Positions 63,041 to 64,000 of a stretch of 64,000 nucleotides of DNA are shown piece after piece. Source of the stretch: an uncultured Pseudoalteromonas sp. (GTDB lineage: Bacteria > Pseudomonadota > Gammaproteobacteria > Enterobacterales > Alteromonadaceae); assembly GCA_947493455.1 (NCBI GenBank), contig CANLRB010000015.1:1-64000 (forward strand). Reading direction: 5' to 3'. Positions within the stretch are counted from its first letter, which is position 1, and every line of letters begins with the position of its first letter. The notes below the pieces were generated by a model that was not told the DNA's origin, did not search any database, and saw only the letters and a program-made list of their open reading frames with translations. The position numbers and the translations under genes are program-made.

Positions 63041-63337
63041 TTAGACCCGTGGAAGCTGGATCAATTTATCGTCTGTTTGACGGAATAAAACAATAATGTG
63101 GCCAATCGTTTGCAGTTTAACTGCGTTTGTTTCGCGCACAATTGCGTCAAAAATAAGTGATTTAGTCTCGCGATCACTGGTTGGCACTTTAACTTTAATT
63201 AGCTCATGACTATTGAGCGCATTGTCAATTTCAACAAGAACCCCTTCAGTCAGTCCATTTGCGCCAAGTAAAACAACAGGGTTTAAGTTATGTGCAAGAC
63301 CTTTTAAGAATTGCTTTTGTTTGTTTGATAATTTCAT
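63041..63337 (-). CDS. yhbY: Ribosome-associated RNA-binding protein YhbY
   Basis: This 98-residue CRS1-YhbY domain protein opens MKLSNKQKQFLKGLAHNLNPVVLLGANGLTEGV and has the GHIIVLFR tract. It binds pre-50S particles. It is divergent from rlmE, the same gene pair as in E. coli. Confidence 0.93.
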   Translation of the reverse strand: MKLSNKQKQFLKGLAHNLNPVVLLGANGLTEGVLVEIDNALNSHELIKVKVPTSDRETKSLIFDAIVRETNAVKLQTIGHIIVLFRQTDDKLIQLPRV

Positions 63338-63425
63338 TTTGATATAAATTTCGCTGGATAAAGCTTGAATTATGGGTATTCTACCGCCATATCACCAATA
63401 ATACTAATTCTGTTGGCGGAATTTA

Positions 63426-64000
63426 ATGACAAATAAAAAACATTCGGCGAGTTCGAAGCGTTGGCTAAAAGAACATTTTGATGATTTCTATGCTAATGAG
63501 GCGCGAAAACAAGGTTATCGCTCAAGAGCTTATTTTAAAATTGATGAATTGCAGAATAAAGATAAGCTGTTTAAACCAGGCATGACTGTGGTTGATTTAG
63601 GTGCCGCTCCGGGTGGTTGGTCACAGTATGTTGTGCCGCAAGTTGGCACCAATGGGCGTGTTATTGCGTGCGATATTTTACCAATGGACCCGCTTGCCGG
63701 TGTGGAGTTTTTGCAAGGGGATTTTCGCGAAGATGCGGTACTAGATGCATTGCTTGAGCGAATTGACGGCAAAAATGTTGATGTCGTTTTGTCTGATATG
63801 GCGCCTAATTTAAGTGGTAATAAATCAATTGACCAAGCGGGCAGTATGGGGTTGGTTGAACTGGCACTTGATATGTGTCATCAAGTACTCAAAAAAGACG
63901 GTGACTTTGCAGTTAAAGTGTTTCAAGGAGAAGGGTTTGATCAATTTGTAAAAGACGTGCGAAGCTGCTTTAAAACAGTTAAAATTCGCAAGCCGGATTC
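63426..64000 (+). CDS. rlmE: 23S rRNA 2'-O-ribose methyltransferase RlmE, 3' end outside window
   Basis: 191 residues are visible of an expected 205-210. It begins [17 protein letters not shown] and has the SAM motif [13 protein letters not shown]. The catalytic K-D-K-E set is visible in part: Lys in [11 protein letters not shown], Asp in [10 protein letters not shown] and Lys in [10 protein letters not shown]. It methylates U2552 of 23S rRNA and is heat-shock linked in E. coli (rrmJ/ftsJ). ftsH would be expected downstream. Confidence 0.95.
   Translation, partial: MTNKKHSASSKRWLKEHFDDFYANEARKQGYRSRAYFKIDELQNKDKLFKPGMTVVDLGAAPGGWSQYVVPQVGTNGRVIACDILPMDPLAGVEFLQGDFREDAVLDALLERIDGKNVDVVLSDMAPNLSGNKSIDQAGSMGLVELALDMCHQVLKKDGDFAVKVFQGEGFDQFVKDVRSCFKTVKIRKPD

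Noticed and set aside
1-64000. Mobile elements, prophage, tRNA or rRNA genes
   Set aside because: No transposase, integrase, terminal inverted repeat pair, target duplication or cloverleaf was seen; synteny with other gammaproteobacteria is largely intact.

Overview
The window is ordinary chromosome of a marine-type gammaproteobacterium, most likely an alteromonad close to Pseudoalteromonas. The evidence is AT-rich intergenic DNA, gene blocks conserved across gammaproteobacteria (fadIJ-sixA-smrB-prmB-aroC-epmC-yfcL, dsbB-nhaB-fadR, smpB-ratA-rnfH-bamE, ilvC/ilvY, yhbY/rlmE), and alteromonad-type families such as DUF3019 and DUF6170. I see no rRNA, tRNA, insertion sequence, prophage or CRISPR array. 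About 65 protein genes are called. Two run off the ends: the VWA-TPR gene at the left and rlmE at the right.

Layout. 1-4840 (minus) is a MoxR/DUF58/DUF4381/VWA (Bat-type, aerotolerance-like) operon whose last gene carries a 21-bp coding tandem repeat. 5547-9112 is the anaerobic-type beta-oxidation operon fadIJ with a FadR-like operator; the fadR gene itself is at 31652. 9174-19988 holds a c-di-GMP GGDEF-EAL protein, an M16 protease and the sixA-to-yfcL block. 20105-24860 has an S9 peptidase, a solute-binding protein, thiol/disulfide and folding genes (grxA, ppiC, a TlpA-like protein) and the heat-shock gene ibpA behind a sigma32-like promoter and a ROSE-like RNA thermometer. 24933-27285 is the pxpABC 5-oxoprolinase operon. 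27331-35094 is housekeeping: TrmH-type methyltransferase, ComEA-like protein, dsbB, nhaB, fadR, peroxiredoxin, smpB, ratA, rnfH, bamE. 35200-41166 has peptidase, transglutaminase-like/TPR lipoprotein, Dyp peroxidase and ilvC/ilvY.

The most unusual content is accessory. First, two paralogous four-gene cassettes encode a MipA/OmpV-like outer-membrane barrel, a DUF3019 periplasmic protein, an OmpR-type response regulator and a histidine kinase. They lie at 41247-44383 (plus) and 58375-61641 (minus), in the same order and with the same 11-bp barrel/DUF3019 overlap. Both DUF3019 proteins keep four cysteines with nearly the same spacing. Second, a Fur-box-controlled cluster at 44675-50277 encodes a DUF4856 lipoprotein, an imelysin-like lipoprotein that lacks the usual motif histidine, and a TonB-dependent receptor. 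This looks like an iron acquisition system of unstudied mechanism, and it sits directly beside the first cassette.

The rest (50317-64000) holds a fatty-acid hydroxylase-family membrane protein, pepD, a Kef-type antiporter, Spo0M- and ElaA-family proteins, an NSS transporter, a serine hydrolase, yhbY and rlmE.
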